From: Mytilisepta virgata
Lineage: Eukaryota > Mollusca > Bivalvia > Mytilida > Mytilidae
DNA: 64,000 nt
Direction of reading: 5' to 3'
NCBI GenBank assembly: GCA_028015205.1
Contig: CM051521.1
Coordinates: 91,674,513-91,738,512, forward strand
In this document: positions 24,229 to 39,200 of the stretch, one piece after another
Numbering within the stretch: position 1 is the first letter of the stretch
Layout of the letters: the number at the start of each line of letters is the position of its first letter
Translations under genes and position numbers: made by a program
The notes under the pieces: generated by a model
The model's input: the letters and a program-made list of their open reading frames with translations, nothing else
Databases searched by the model: none
Told to the model about the DNA's origin: nothing

Positions 24229-27200
24229 CTTTAATATTAAAACAAAAACAAAAAGTTAAAACTATAAGATTGCTTAAACATATTTTACTGAGGCTTATTG
24301 TCTACTAGCAAATCAGCTCTCTAGACTATTTTTTAGCACTTGAACAGTACCGGATGGTTCTTCCTATGAATGTAACTCGACTGCCAAGTAAAGATAAATC
24401 TAAATTCTCATTTTCTCTCAGTAAAACTGCCAAAATAGCTTTACATCCATCGAACTAGTAGAAATAGAGATTTTTCACAACTTGTTAACACTTTATGGTT
24501 TTCTCTGATTGCAACTGACTCCAGAATTGTATGCATCAGTTCCTATTACTGGCTATCAGGACAGCAGTGGCAATTGGGGAAAGTACTATTTTAAAGTAAC
24601 TTTCTTTCTGCTTGGGAGTGCAACATGTCATATTGGCCTGGTTAACTGAAAATGTGCACTGGACACGTGAAAAGGTATTATTAATATTGGGGAAAAATTT
24701 ATCTTCTGAAATAATTTGTTGTCGGTGGTAAAAATACTTTTGGTTATCGAGAACAACAAGAAGTTTCATTAAATATCAGTTACTGAAAACATTTTGAAGA
24801 CAATAGGATGTCAAAACACACATTTAAAACCCGTGGTATTATCTCTGGTATGTGTCTATTGTTTGAAATGCCCTGTTTTTGATTCACGGCAACCCCTTGT
24901 ACGGTACATGTATTAAAGTTTAATGACTTCAATTTTCTTATTAAGATGATTATTGTCGTCCCAAAAGATATCATCCCTGGTTGATCTCAACATTGCACAA
25001 ATATTACAAATGCCTATCGTAAACGATATATTTAATGTATTTGAAAGTTTACAAACAGAGTTTTAATGCTTAATCGTATCTATCATTAAGGGTCGTGTAT
25101 AGAAAATTTTGGATGCGGTATGTGGACAGTGAACTGGACTTTTTGTTGTCACTGTTCATTCTTGTCATATTCTAGACTTGTCTACTTTACCCATGTTCAA
25201 TCCTAATCCCAGATCACTACATTTTCAAATAGGGGAACTTCTAATCAAAAACTTACCTTTAACTGTGTTATCCAAAATGAATGCTAGTGCACCCCCAACA
25301 AATAATGGGTTACTCAACATCATGACTAAGAATCTGTCAAATTCGCCATTTCCTTTCAAAGAAAAAAAAGTTTTGAAAAGGAAACCTATTTTAATATTTT
25401 TACATGCTACATTTACCAATATAATGGATAAATTTTAATTTTAGTGATGATCCTTATATTTTCCTTGGTCTACGACTTTACCTATGATGTGGTTGCTTTA
25501 ATCCAAATCCACATCTGTTGCAAAATTTGTAGCAAAGGGACAGTACTTTTATTGCTGCTCTTCTTCTTAAAGGTACAATGATACCTTCAACATCTTGTAC
25601 CTCACTGCAGTTTACGACCTCCTCAATCACCAAGTTTGAACTGATTTTTTTTTGTAAATATACTCTCTCAAAAAAGAAACGCAACATACAGAAAATAGGA
25701 AATTTACTTCATACATTATTTTCATAATTTATGATATAAATAATTTACACAGGAATGCAAAAATTGGCACACTTCTTGTTCATGAGTTCTTTTACCTTGG
25801 AATATCACAGTTTGTCACATATTGTCAATAAATCACTCATAAATTGTCAATATCTGGTATGTCCACCATTTGCTTGTAACACAGCCCCGACTCTTCTTGG
25901 CATAGATTGAATTAAACGCTGAGTTCGAACACGCGGTATCCTTTGCCACTCAAACTGAAGTGTCTGCTGTAATTGTTGCAGATTTTGCGGTGGTGGTTGT
26001 CGTTGGCGCACGCGCCGATCCACTTCATCCCACAAATGTTCAATTGGATTAAGATCGGGTGATCGTGACGGCCAACGGATCACATTGACATTCTGTTGTT
26101 CTAAAAAGTCTACTGTTACACGTGCTGTATGTGGTTGGGCATTGTCGTGCTGAAAAATTTCTCTCCGAATGTCAATTACGGGCAATAAATGAGGTCGTAA
26201 AATTTCGTCTCTATACCTAACAGCGTTCAGATTGCCTTGGATATGTATCAGCTGTGTGTTTCTGGCATAAGAAATAGCGGCCCACATCATAACACTGCCT
26301 CCGCCAAAATTGTCTCTCTCCACAACACAGTTTTGCGCAAAACGTTCGTTTCGGCGCCTATACACACGTATGCGACCATCTCGCTTTTCCAGTTGAAAAC
26401 GTGACTCATCGCTGAACCATACTCTTCTCCAGTTCTGTAAATTCCATGCACGAACTGTAGTACACCATCTAACCCTCGCTCGGCGGTGTTGGCGTCTCAG
26501 TGTTGCTCCAAAGTAAGGTCTTCTTGCCCTCAATCCATGAGAACGTAACCGATTGCGTACTGTCTGTGCTGATATACGGCGCAACCCAGGGACGTTTACA
26601 GCTGTTTCTGTTGCAGCAATAGTCCTATTCCGCAGATGGAAAAGTCTGATGTAACGATCTTGCGCCCTGGTTGTAACACGCGGGCGCCCTGAACGTGGCC
26701 GATCTGTCGTAGTACCAAGCTGCAGGTAGCGTCCCCAAAGGCGTGAAATTGTGCTACGATGAACATTGTACGTTACAGCAACAGCATTCTGTGATTCTCC
26801 GGCCTCTAGTCGTCCGATAGCGATATTCCGGGTAGCAGCGTCTAACCTTGGCATAGCGTCACCTCATCAGAATTTTATTTTACGAATGCATTCATGAAAA
26901 GAAATACCGGGTTTTTATACCGACTGACTGAGCTAAAAAATAACCCATGATTTGCACGTGAAAGTCGACCCAGTTTTTGGCAATGCGTAAATCGTAGGGT
27001 GTCCCAGATTGCGACCAAAGTCGTTTACGGGTGGATGAATTTAAATGATTGTACCTGGAAACTTTTTATGAAGGTGTAATTATGATCATGTGTACATATA
27101 TTTTGATATTTATTGGTTATTTGTCCGGAAAAATAATATTTCAAAAAGATAATCTGATGTTGCGTTTCTTTTTTGAGAGAGTATATTTACCACAACGGTG

Positions 27201-30200
27201 CACATCAAACATTTCATACAACAACTAGCAGTAAAAAATCTAATTAATACTATCATAATTTGTCATATTTTTTATATATTTAAAGTTCATGAGATAAAGC
27301 TTTCACATACCAAAAACTTGTATAAAGAGACTGTAAAACATGAATTAATAAATGTAGCTACAAAATGTATTATTTACTTGTGAACTTGACTTGTTGAGAA
27401 GAATATTGAGGAGATAAAACTTTTACTTTTGAAACGAATTGTCTAAATATGATAGCCATACAGTATCTTTTAATAAATAAATTACAAAAATTTCGTATCT
27501 AAAATATTTATTCAAAAGAAAAAGTCAATTTAAAAGTGAAGAAATGACAAATTGTAATGTATTGTCAGTTTTCACATCTAAATTTCATATTCTTCTTGAT
27601 TTACAATATATATTAAAAAGAAAATAATGTACTGTATTTGTTTGATTTAAAAAAAAACGATTACAAAATTGAGATAAATAATAATAATTGAAATAATAAA
27701 AATGAGATTTTAATAATGATATCCATACCTGTTTTTATCTCAGTCGAGTATTGCTTCACCCATGTCGGCACGATAAGTCCTATGAATAACGAAGCGCCCA
27801 ATACGGCTATATTTCTCGCAGAATTCATATCCGCGTACTGTAAACACGACATCATTAATGAAATAAACATGCCGAAACACAGAATCATTGAACCTCCTAA
27901 AACTGGGTATGGAATAGTCACTAACACGGCCCCAGATTTTCCAAGAATACCACAAATTAGTACTTGTATTGCTAACATTTGAAAAACTCTTCTACTTGCA
28001 ACCTGGAAAGAATAACGAGACATGTACCGGTTACGCATTGAATCAAAACTTCATCTACAGAAAAATACACAACCAAATACTGTCTCGAACATATTCTATA
28101 GAAAAAGAAAGGCCATTTACACGTTTTATTGATCTATTAAGTATCCAATACCAGTATTCTGTGAACCTAAGACGGAAATAAAATATTTTTATACCTACAA
28201 TCTAATTATCAAATATACATGTAGCTAAGTTTATTACTATTATTTTTATTTATTTATTTGTTTATTTATTTTTTTTTTTTTTTTTTTGTATTACCTGTAT
28301 ATAAGTATGCTATCGGAACTCATACCTTTGTCATGCCAATAAGAGCTGTATTATTACTATATGTGGTTGTGCCGTGTCCTGCTCCAAAGAATCCAGCCAT
28401 CATGGACATAAAACCCTCCATCATGATCCCTCTATTGACAGCAGATGTAGGAGGAGGTGGTAGATGGCATATTCTGGAACATGTAATGTAATCAACTATA
28501 GATTCTACAATCGAACATATTGTTCCCACAGTGAATGCTAAAACTATACCATAATTAAACTCAATTTTTCCAAATTGACCTGAAAAAGAAATTTATTCTT
28601 ATCAAACATTTACGTTATTCCGTAATCTTCCTTGTTTTCTTGTCTATATGCATTTTAGTTTTAAAGAAAAAAAAACGTTTTTGGGCATATAAAAATTCAT
28701 GCAACATAATGACTTACATTTTAATTGACGGTTTAACTAATAATAGTTTGTCATGTAATCTTCTTAAGCTTCAGATTTGTCTTCCAACAAATTATAATTT
28801 CATCTAGTGGCAATCATATAAATACATGCCGGATCAGTTTAAGTTTTTCTAAGTAACACATTAAAAGAATTATTCCATGTGTTTAATAAGTTTCTCTTTA
28901 GTTTATATCTCGATTAAATTTAACATTTCCACATCTGTTGTTTGAAATTATATATAACCTCATAAAGCTTATCAGTTACTACAGCCGCCTACCATAGTAT
29001 CAAAAAATGAAAGAACGTCTAGAAAAGGGTTTAAATCGTCCTGTTATGATATACTTTTCAATGACAAACATCAAAAGAGAAGCATTAAATAGCGATAGCA
29101 AAGTCGTACAATATCACGAGTAAACACACCATCCTATGTCTTGTATGTATAAAACATGAACTAAATTTATATATACATAATGCAGCGAGGTTACACTGGT
29201 TTATGAGACACACCGTTGTCTAATACTGAGACGGTAGGAGCATATTCGGTAAAAATTAGTCAAAATCAATCATATATGTGATAAGAACAGTATTAGGACA
29301 AAAGATATAAAAAAAAACAAGCAAGCAAAGGTACTCTTCAAATCAGAATTCTTGTTGTTAGCTGCCAGTAAAACCAACAAAATACTTTTGTTCACTATCT
29401 CCTGGAACATAATATCAGAAAAGCATTGACTGTCAAAAACTTACAAGAAGTACAACTTAGATTATACAAAATAAAATGAAATTATATCTGCACAAAAATT
29501 GATCATAATTATAGAAAGAACTGAAAAGATAAGACATGGGTAAAGTCCATAAGACTGAAATATTTTATATATAAATGACATACTAGTAGGATGTTGTGTT
29601 AACTCATGATATTGTGTGAATTTGTTATCGCTAAAGCACTAATTAAAAATGGTAATTTGTAAATGGTCAAAGAAGGAAACATGTTGGACATTGGTTTAAA
29701 AAATATTAATAATAGTATTTTATTTACATGTACCCTTTGAAGAAAATTTCATCTACGTATTTTGTTATTTGTTCACTGTATCGAATGCTTTGTCTATTTT
29801 GGATTTGTGGTTACGTTTTTTGTATATTTGACAGTATTGTTTGCTTTTTATTCTGACAGGGGACATTTGCTTCACGCTGGGAACTACATGACAACCCTTA
29901 AATATAATAGTTGCCCTTGTTCAATCCTATATGGAAGTTGTGCCACTGACGCTTAACCCATATCTACTACATTTTCATTTAAGGCATGTATTTTTACATC
30001 ATTTAACATATATAAGATGAATTTACCAGGATATGGCATTATAAACCATGGGGTTCTACGTATTGTGTCAGCACCATAATCTGTTCTGGTTTTATATTGT
30101 CTAGACGTTGGGTCAGACGTTAAATATCCAGTGTACGTCAATATACCACATAAAGCCCAACCAATTAATATGCAAAATAATATCTGCAAGAACATCGTTT

Positions 30201-33200
30201 ATAATCGTAACTATAAAATTAATGCTGTAGTGTTTTATAGAACATGTATCATTATGATAATTTATTCTCAATCGCTATGAACAATGTTAAATATATCTGG
30301 ATTACGCAAAAACAGTCTTTTGTGTATAACACTAGAAAGCTATCCTATATACAAAAGCTTTGGGTTCTGTGGTGAAATTATGGTTAATCCAAGAGCATCT
30401 CAGGCCATACCACAATTCGTAGGTTTTCGGCATCCTAAACAGACAATAACAGCAGTCCAGAGATAGCCTTCGGTTATATGTACCGATACTATGAAAGGTG
30501 ATGCCTACATGTAAATGATTGAATTGATATAAATTTTGTAGAAATACTAAATTTCCTTCATTTTTAAAAGGTTTAAAATTGGAATACGACAAGATGTCTG
30601 TTACAGTGTTGTTATTAAATTTTAATTCTTTTTTTTATATTTTCTTTCTGTGTCGTTTAAACAATACTGGATTAATTCAATTAATATTTAAGGTATCCGG
30701 ACCATAATAGATCATGATCGAAAATTGTATCTCTTTTTGGCCGTGAATGGCTGAACCAAAAAAATTAAAGCAGGAATTTCGTATATGAATTTACTCAATT
30801 TGAAACACACTTTGTTGCTTATATGCAGAGTCTGTAAAAATAAGTTAGTTATATTGGCATTTCCGAAGTTTGCCGGTAATTACCGAGGTCATTTCAATTG
30901 CGTTGTATGGAACATCCGGCAACTTTTGAATAATCACGTGGTCATTTATGGTCCGGATACCTTAAAGAATTTTCGAAATATGTGCATAACAGAACAGACT
31001 TACCTTACCTCCACGGAACCACCCAGTTCATTTTACATTTCACATAATGAAATTGAATTTATCAACAAATTTACAAATGTATACAATATGAGATTTCACT
31101 TTTCAGTTCTTAAAATGAGAAAGAAAACCCGAAATTAAAAAATCCGTGTTTTTTTTTATCGGAGAGGACAAAAAAAAACACGCATTACACAGAACACGAT
31201 AATGACAATATTTAACCAAGCTGTTAATTTATTTCACAAATTCACAAATTACAATTGATTAAGATCCGACTTAATTCAATTTTTAATGTTAGTTACATCT
31301 TATGTAAGAATCCTGGGTTTTGATTGGTTGATAGCCAGTGTATTTTTCAACAATTTACTTTTATCAAATGAATATCGTTCATTTTTAAACAGCGCCGGGG
31401 TATATGCAAAAAAGATATGCCTTTTTTACCCTCTCTGCCGTGGTATTTGCCAAAAAATACTCTATCCGACTGGACGCTTGTAATGTCACGATCATCAATG
31501 CGTTTTGTACGTTAACATTCGGTGTAATTAAACAGATATAGCATGTTCTTGAGGGGTATTTGCGAAAAATACCAGTCTTGAGAATGAATTTCCCTCGCCT
31601 TACGGCTTGCGAAATTTAACATTCTCTCGACTGGTATTTTTCGCAAATACCCCTCCTTAACATGATATATCTGTTCAATAACCTGATAGATCTTGTAAGT
31701 AAAATATTTACCCCCAAGACTTGTTGTAGAGGGTATCTCACAATATGAAAACCTCGCCTTCTACTAATCATCGGCAAAGGCATATTCCATCCATTTAGGT
31801 AGACACCAAAGATTACAGATAATACAAATGTGCTGCAAAACGTATAAGCATAGATTTGTTGTAAGATATATGTAAAATCTGATTTACAAAATGATGAGAA
31901 GGAATAACGATAAATACTATGAAGTTTTTTTTTTTTTTTTTTTTTTTTTGTTGTTGTTGTTGTTTGGACTATGTCAACTTTTTATTTGTTGGATCTTGCT
32001 AGAAAAAAAACGAAAGATGCGAAATGCCGTTCTTTGCTGATATCACAAATTATTAGTAATTACAAACTAACCATTAATAAAAGTTGGTGTACATACACCA
32101 ATGAGGCGACTGTGAAAGTAAAACAGTTGCCTCAAAAACGCTTAATTCCGCACAATATCGATTGCAATAAACATCTCCTTTTGCTAGATCAATCAGAGAC
32201 GGTCGCAAGTAATTCAAACCATTTACCTTTTACGATGACGTAGCGATAAATAAAAAATTATCGTCGGAAACCTACGACCGGTTGCGCTTCCGCTTTGCTG
32301 CACTTACCTACCGTGGGTCAATTCATTCATTTTTTTTTTTTGTCGTTGTCGTGAATAATTCATCAACCATTTTGATTGGTTTCAACACGATTCTGTAGAG
32401 GAAATACAGCCAATCAAGTGATAGTTAAAAGATGAGCTTTGGGTGTCAAAATATACTAGTATGTCATTACTAACCAAGTGAGAAAAAAAAATACACAACA
32501 AAATTTTATCAATTACATGACGCACGCGGGCACCAAGTTTCGAGTTTCAAGATTTTGGAAAGATTGCAAATCGTTCCTATGGCATCGGTCTCCAAAACCG
32601 GGAGAGTAGCCTCTTCGATACCATCGGACATTGGTTCGTAAATGTAGTTCCAATGATGACAGCATTTTTTAAATTACGAGTACTTTCTTGTAGATAATAT
32701 CTGAACTAACATTTTTAACTAACTTAAAACTTATCCTTTACAGAAATTACCAAGGAATTAAAATGACGTCAACGCAGACGGCGGAGCTTCCCGTATTCGT
32801 TGTTGGGAACTTTACTTTTTTAAATTAATTCATTGTCAAACTAATTGTGCATTTACAAATTTGACGATTATTACCCATTATTTGAGAAAAAATACTTTAA
32901 GATTATCTATTAACTCAGACATGCGCTTTCGGAATCTAAATGTTTTAAGCAGGGATCGGAAATTTTCAGCAGCCTCTGTCGGACATTTTTTTGAAAGACA
33001 TGAATTGTCAGTTTTAACTCTTTTAAGCAATTTCAACACACGATCTTATTTCATACAAATGTTGTTATTCACGATTTATTAATGTTTTGGGTGAAACCTG
33101 AAATAAATGGCGTATGTATCAACTCTTGTACTAATGTACCGTTCGTTGTTGAGGTCCGCGTCTTGTACGTATAAATCTCATTATAGTATATTAAATAGAT

Positions 33201-36200
33201 CAACATGATCAATAGAAAAATGGACCACACAATGACGTAGAATGAATAAAATAAATTCGGGTTAAAATACTTTCAAATCAGTCTATGAAATGCTTCCCGA
33301 AAGATGAAATATTTATTCCTTTTTCATATTTAATTACAAAGATTTGCGCAACCCATTATTTACTAAACTACACGTGCAGAAAATGGCAACAATGTGGAAA
33401 TCTCCAAGTTTTGCCGAGTTAAATCTACTAATGTGTTTCTAATCTTCTCAAGTTTATGATTGTGAACTGTTAGATCGTCCGATACATACCTTCTAATGGA
33501 TTTTTAAAATTTCCAAACAGAAAGGTGTGCAAAATGCCTGATTCATCGTCGTTGATGAATGACTTCGATATTGAACTTTGGAAATTGTTGACAGGTCATA
33601 AGTTATACAGTAATTATATTTAAGCGTAATAAAAGCGCAGACACCTTTAATGTAAATTACTTCTGTGTCGTGTCAAGTAAAATAATGATTTAATAACAGA
33701 AATTGTTGGTGACAAGATAGTTTGAAGGGTTGTCATATCCTTGAGGTGATATTTTTAGTTTCCCTTGCGAATTTAGTGTTGATGATATTTGTTTATTCGT
33801 ACGTTCATTTGTAGGATTTGCGAGTTTGACTTTATTTTGTGTGTTTACATTTAAGACAAACTGAAGCAGGAATCAACAATTACTCTCAATTATATATATT
33901 TTTTTTTTAATAAAAAAATTTTTGTTGAATACTATTTTTGTCGCCTGCGTCGAAAAGTCACAAAGGCGATATATAGGTATTACTTTCGGGCAGAGTCGGC
34001 GGTGTAAACTTTTTAAAACTTTTAATAACTTTACACACATACTGCCTACAATTAAGATTTTTGGTCGACAGATACCTTATATTATAAAGTTTGCCGCAAT
34101 ATACTTGTCTGGTGACCATGACCTTGTTTTCACAGTTCACTGACTTCATAAACATAAATGTAAAATCTGCGTCTATGTTTCGTGGTTAAATCAATTTCTC
34201 AGCAACAGTAATATCTAGGCCTACCATATTTGGTCTATATATAGTTCTTAATGGGTATATGCCAGTCTGTTACCTGGCTTGGGACTTTGATGTCAATTTC
34301 ATGCTTTAGTGACTTTGTCACATTTTCGTGGTCTCAGCTACTTTAATACCTAGACCCACGATATTTGGTCAATAGATAGTTTTTGGTGGGTACATGTCAG
34401 TCTGATACCTACCTTATGACCTTGACCTCAATTTCATGGTTAAGTGACATGCGTCATATTTTCATGGTAAGTCCATTTCTTAGCTACTGTAATACCTAAG
34501 CCCACCATATCTGGTCAGTAGATAGTTCTTAGTGGGCACATGCTAGCCTGACATTTGCCTCTGGATCTTCACCTAAATTTCATGTATGAGTGACTTTGTC
34601 ACATTTTCATGGTTAAATCCATTTCTTAGCAACTATAATACCTAGACCAACCATAGTTTGTCAATAGATAGTTCTTGGTCGCTGCATGTCAGTCTGACAC
34701 CTGCCTTTGACTGGTTGGGTGACCTGCGTCACATTTCGTGATTAAGTCCATTTCTAAGCAACTATAATACCTAAGCCCACCATGCCTGGTCAATAGATAA
34801 TTCTTAGTAGACACACGGCAGTCTGACATGTGTCTCTGGACCTTGGCTTCAATTTCATGCTTGACTGCTTTTGTCACATTTTCGAGATTAAGTCCATTTC
34901 TCAGCATGTAATACCTAGACCCACCAATGAAAAATACTCAATATTTCAGGAAAAAAGGAATACATTCACTGTTATTGATCTCGCATAACAAAGAACAAAT
35001 CTGTGATAAAATTCAATTTGAAATTACACACAACTACAGTTGCAATCTTTCCACCACTGCTTTCCAGAACATTGATTATTTCTCAAAGACCCCAACAGTG
35101 AATAGAAACAATCACATAACAAATATAATAAAAGTAATACAGGGAACATTGTAAACATTATAACATATATACAAGTAGTAATACATGTATGTGTTAAGGA
35201 AGGCAACCAAATATGTTGATACATTTTAAATCAATGCCCATATAGTTAACTACTGATAATACAATTTTACAGAACTTGGCAATTTTATAGTAAATACTAT
35301 AGGAATCAGAATTAAACAATTCATTAAACTTTTCAATATTAGGTTTGGTAGTAAAACTTTCGTTCATTTTTGAAAAAGGTACATTCAAAAAGATAATGAT
35401 ACTCATCGCCCATAGCGTTATCTGTAAAAATTTCACAAATTCTACCACCACGTTCAACATCCTAAAATCGATCTCTTTTTAATAGGGAGTCGATGATTCA
35501 TACATCTGAAACTACATTATGCTTTTCTTAAATCATCTGGCAAATCCAGTAAATATTTTTTCTAATCCATGACTACATTTAAAAATTCTGTAGTTAACAC
35601 TAAAGACATTTTGGTGAATTGAAAACAACTGTAGACTATATTTGCTTAAATGATCTCTATTTAACATTTTTTGAGAAATTAATAGTATTGTTAACATTTT
35701 GTGCAATCCAAATTCTGAATAACCACAATCATTTAAAATATTCTAAATATAGCATATCCATTGAGAATGAAAATGTCCCACTGATGCACCGTGTTACTTT
35801 CCAAAGCACTTTTCCAATCTCCGCATCACTATTGTTACAATCTCCAAAGTGGAGAATTCCATTATTGTTAGAAGTAATTTATATTGTCAATTTAATTCCT
35901 GAATATTCATGAAAACGAGAAAAATTAATGAGTTCACCCAAGGTTGGTAAGTGTAGCAAATCGTAAGCGCGACCGGCCGTGGGCTTCCGACGATGATAAA
36001 TAAAAAAAAACATCTATTGTCCAACTCAACGTATCGTAATCTTAGCGCATATATACAGCTGTTGCACCGAACTAAATTGAATTAGTCAAAACTTAACCAT
36101 GTAATACCAAAAAGAAACAAATCTAAAGTTAACAGCGCTTTACTTAATAGGCTTCAGCTTTGTTGTTACGATGCTTTCGATGACAAGTTAAAAGCACAAA

Positions 36201-39200
36201 CCTTACAACATTTAAGATAAAAGATTTTCAAGAATTTTATTTTTATTTGGACTTTAATATCGGTATTCAACAAGCAAGATAATTTGTTTTAAAGCTATGT
36301 ATTCAAATATTTACCCTATTGCTACTCCCCAGTGGGGGGAACAGAACTCAGTTATTGGTCCTTTCATTTCTATTCCTGTCAGTACCATAATTGGAACCAC
36401 CGTCAGGGGACCTACGACATTTAACATTTTTCCCCCTAATCCAGTCAGACCTATAAGCATATGTATACCACCAGCCATGATTAAACTCCCTTGCATCTGA
36501 AAAATCACAAAATGAAAACATTTTTCATTGAACAACTTATCTAACACGTCTTTTTTAAATATAAACATAAACGAATTAATATTATTATATTTTTACGTTC
36601 AAAAATAAAAAAAAAACATAAGGCGAAATTAAAAATGGAATTATATTGTATTTATTTAGGAAAATAAATTGTAAAACAATTCTGATGCTCGACTTGTAGT
36701 ATGGCTGTAACTCACTTGAAGATCACATCTCGATGTTATATCTATAATACTAAATTTACGAATTAGCCGAATAGGCGGCAAAATGCGTGGTTTAAAATAA
36801 ACGATGTATGGTTCAGATTATAAAGGTTATTATCGGATTTGACAATCTGCATTTATAAATTTAAACTGCAGTTTTATTTATGTGCAAATGGAATTTTTAT
36901 GCACTTTTCCGATATGAATTCTCCCAACATATCCTTTAGAAGGTTCTCGAATGCACCATTTTAACACATTGATTTAAATAAATAAGTATGCACATATTTT
37001 AAATGTCTTTCTGTTTGAAATTACGGAAAAAGAATAAAACAAATTAAAAACATTCTCCTTCGAGTGGGATGTTTCCGCTTCATGGATTGTTTTTCTACAA
37101 TAACAAATTTCTCCTAACTGTAAAGGTTATGAACTTTGAAGATTATGAAGAAGTAAGGTAAAGTTCAGAGGAATTCCTAACTGTTTTTTGGATTGCTCGG
37201 ATGTTTACCTTGCACAAAGTGATAAAACCAACCATTAACTATTTTCACATTATTTGTCATTTGACCTGTCTAAATATATCTCTACCATACAATTCTCTGT
37301 AAGCCCTAGATAAAAATATTTTTAACAAATGGTCATCTTTATCATTAACGGCGAAATTTATCTCGGACATCTTTGATAAATATAAACGTGGACAGCACAC
37401 GCAGCCACACACTAAAAATGCTTTTATCGTCTGATTATTGGATATATTTGTGAATTAAGCCTCACATGCCCTGCCCATGATGGCAATGGAACAATTGGAA
37501 CAATTATTTTCCAAAAATTTGCTCTACCAAACTCACGGCATTTTTTGAAAAATTCATCCGCCACTAAGGAAATATTTACTTTCATATTTATTCTGAAGGA
37601 AAAAGGTAATGCACTATGAAATGTGTATTAAATGAACTTTTCATCAAGTTCCAGTTCAGAATTAATTTTAACAATAAAAATATTGACAATTTATGTGGTT
37701 GTGTTTTCGTCATTGATTTTGACTTTGATGGAACCTTAAGGTCCATTTTGGTAATTCTACGTGGCATACAGTCTACTTCATCAGTGGATACATCTTCGGT
37801 AGTAACGAACAGCCGCATATGACAATTGGGTCGCGTTGACCTACATTTCACGCTTCATTGACTTTGGTTAAAGTTTGCATTAACATCCATTTCTGAAATA
37901 CTACATCATATATAGACATGAAACTATCAGTTGATACCACCTACTTGACAAGAAAGTTTATGGGAAGCCAACCACAACATCCATATTGAGTTCCTGTTCC
38001 ATGAATAACATGGCCGCAACAACTTTTTATAGTCAATATGGCCACCATAAAAAAAAATGGCTATTTTCCCGCGCCCGCGCGGGTTCAATGTCTAGTACTA
38101 TGTTATATTCATATAATTGCAATGTTGTTTTCAAAATACCAAATGCAGCAACTTCCTGTAAAAAGTTTATAAACATGATAAAAAGTAAAAAAAACTTGTG
38201 CAGGAGGAAAATGTTAATTTCAAATGGAAAACATCATATTTCTGCATTACTTCGGAATTATAAGTAATAAAGATTATTTTTAAGGAATTTATCAATGTGT
38301 AAACCCGGGATTATCACTCACAAACTTTGCATAAAGTCTTGTTTGTGAGTGAATCGCCCGATTAGCACATCGATAAATTCCTTCCAAATAACCTTAATTA
38401 CTATAATAACCTATTACCAGGTATAATCTTGATCGGACAAAGTCTCATTAACGAGCTCGAGAACATATACTATATACTTAAAGCTTCATACTCATCTGGG
38501 TACTATGCAGGTATTATATAACTTAGGCCACACCAAATTGATTTTTAGTTCTTTGGATGTTTAAATGGCAAAATTAGATGCGAAATTTTAATTTGAATCT
38601 TTTTTTCTTGAGGAATAATTTTTTCCGGGCGAAGATAAAATTTACTTGCGCACACATTTTTTAAACTAAAATATTGCAAAAAATGGGAAAAATCTCAATT
38701 TTTTCAAATGTTAGTAGCACGCGAACAATTTTTATATTTAATTTCTTCTAAAATGAAAAAAATCGGGTAAATTTTCAGCATTTTTGCAAAATGAAGCCTG
38801 CAAGAAAAATTTTCTTAAAATTTATATAGTTCAAAGAACTAAAGATCAATTTGGTGTGGCCTTACCTCCCTGAGTCTTGGTAGTATCACTGTTTCCCTAT
38901 AAGACTGTATTTCCGATTGGTTAACTGTACTGTTTATCGCTAAAAGAAAGAAAATGGGGATATAATTAACCGTCTAAAAAGTGGCTTGCTGAGATTGATT
39001 TGTGGCAAAGGTATGAAACTTGATTACAGGAAGGTCAAAAATGTTTGGATCAGCCGAACTCAAGTACATAGGATTTTTCGTGCTCATTTTGCAGTGTGCA
39101 TTGATGCTCATTATTGAATAACAGACAATCGACCCCCAGATTATTCTTGATAACGGTTTGTTGTCTGGCTCTCATTATCTTTTACCGATATCTCTTAACT

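Noticed and set aside
35254..35401. Candidate SLC23 exon 6 (- strand, TM-like IIIFLNVPFSKM with phase-compatible splice sites)
   Set aside because: It lies inside the 32259-35995 transposon and its best acceptor (TTTTTACAG at 35422) gives a stop in frame. The exon at 31832-31712 matches the family far better and fits both phases.
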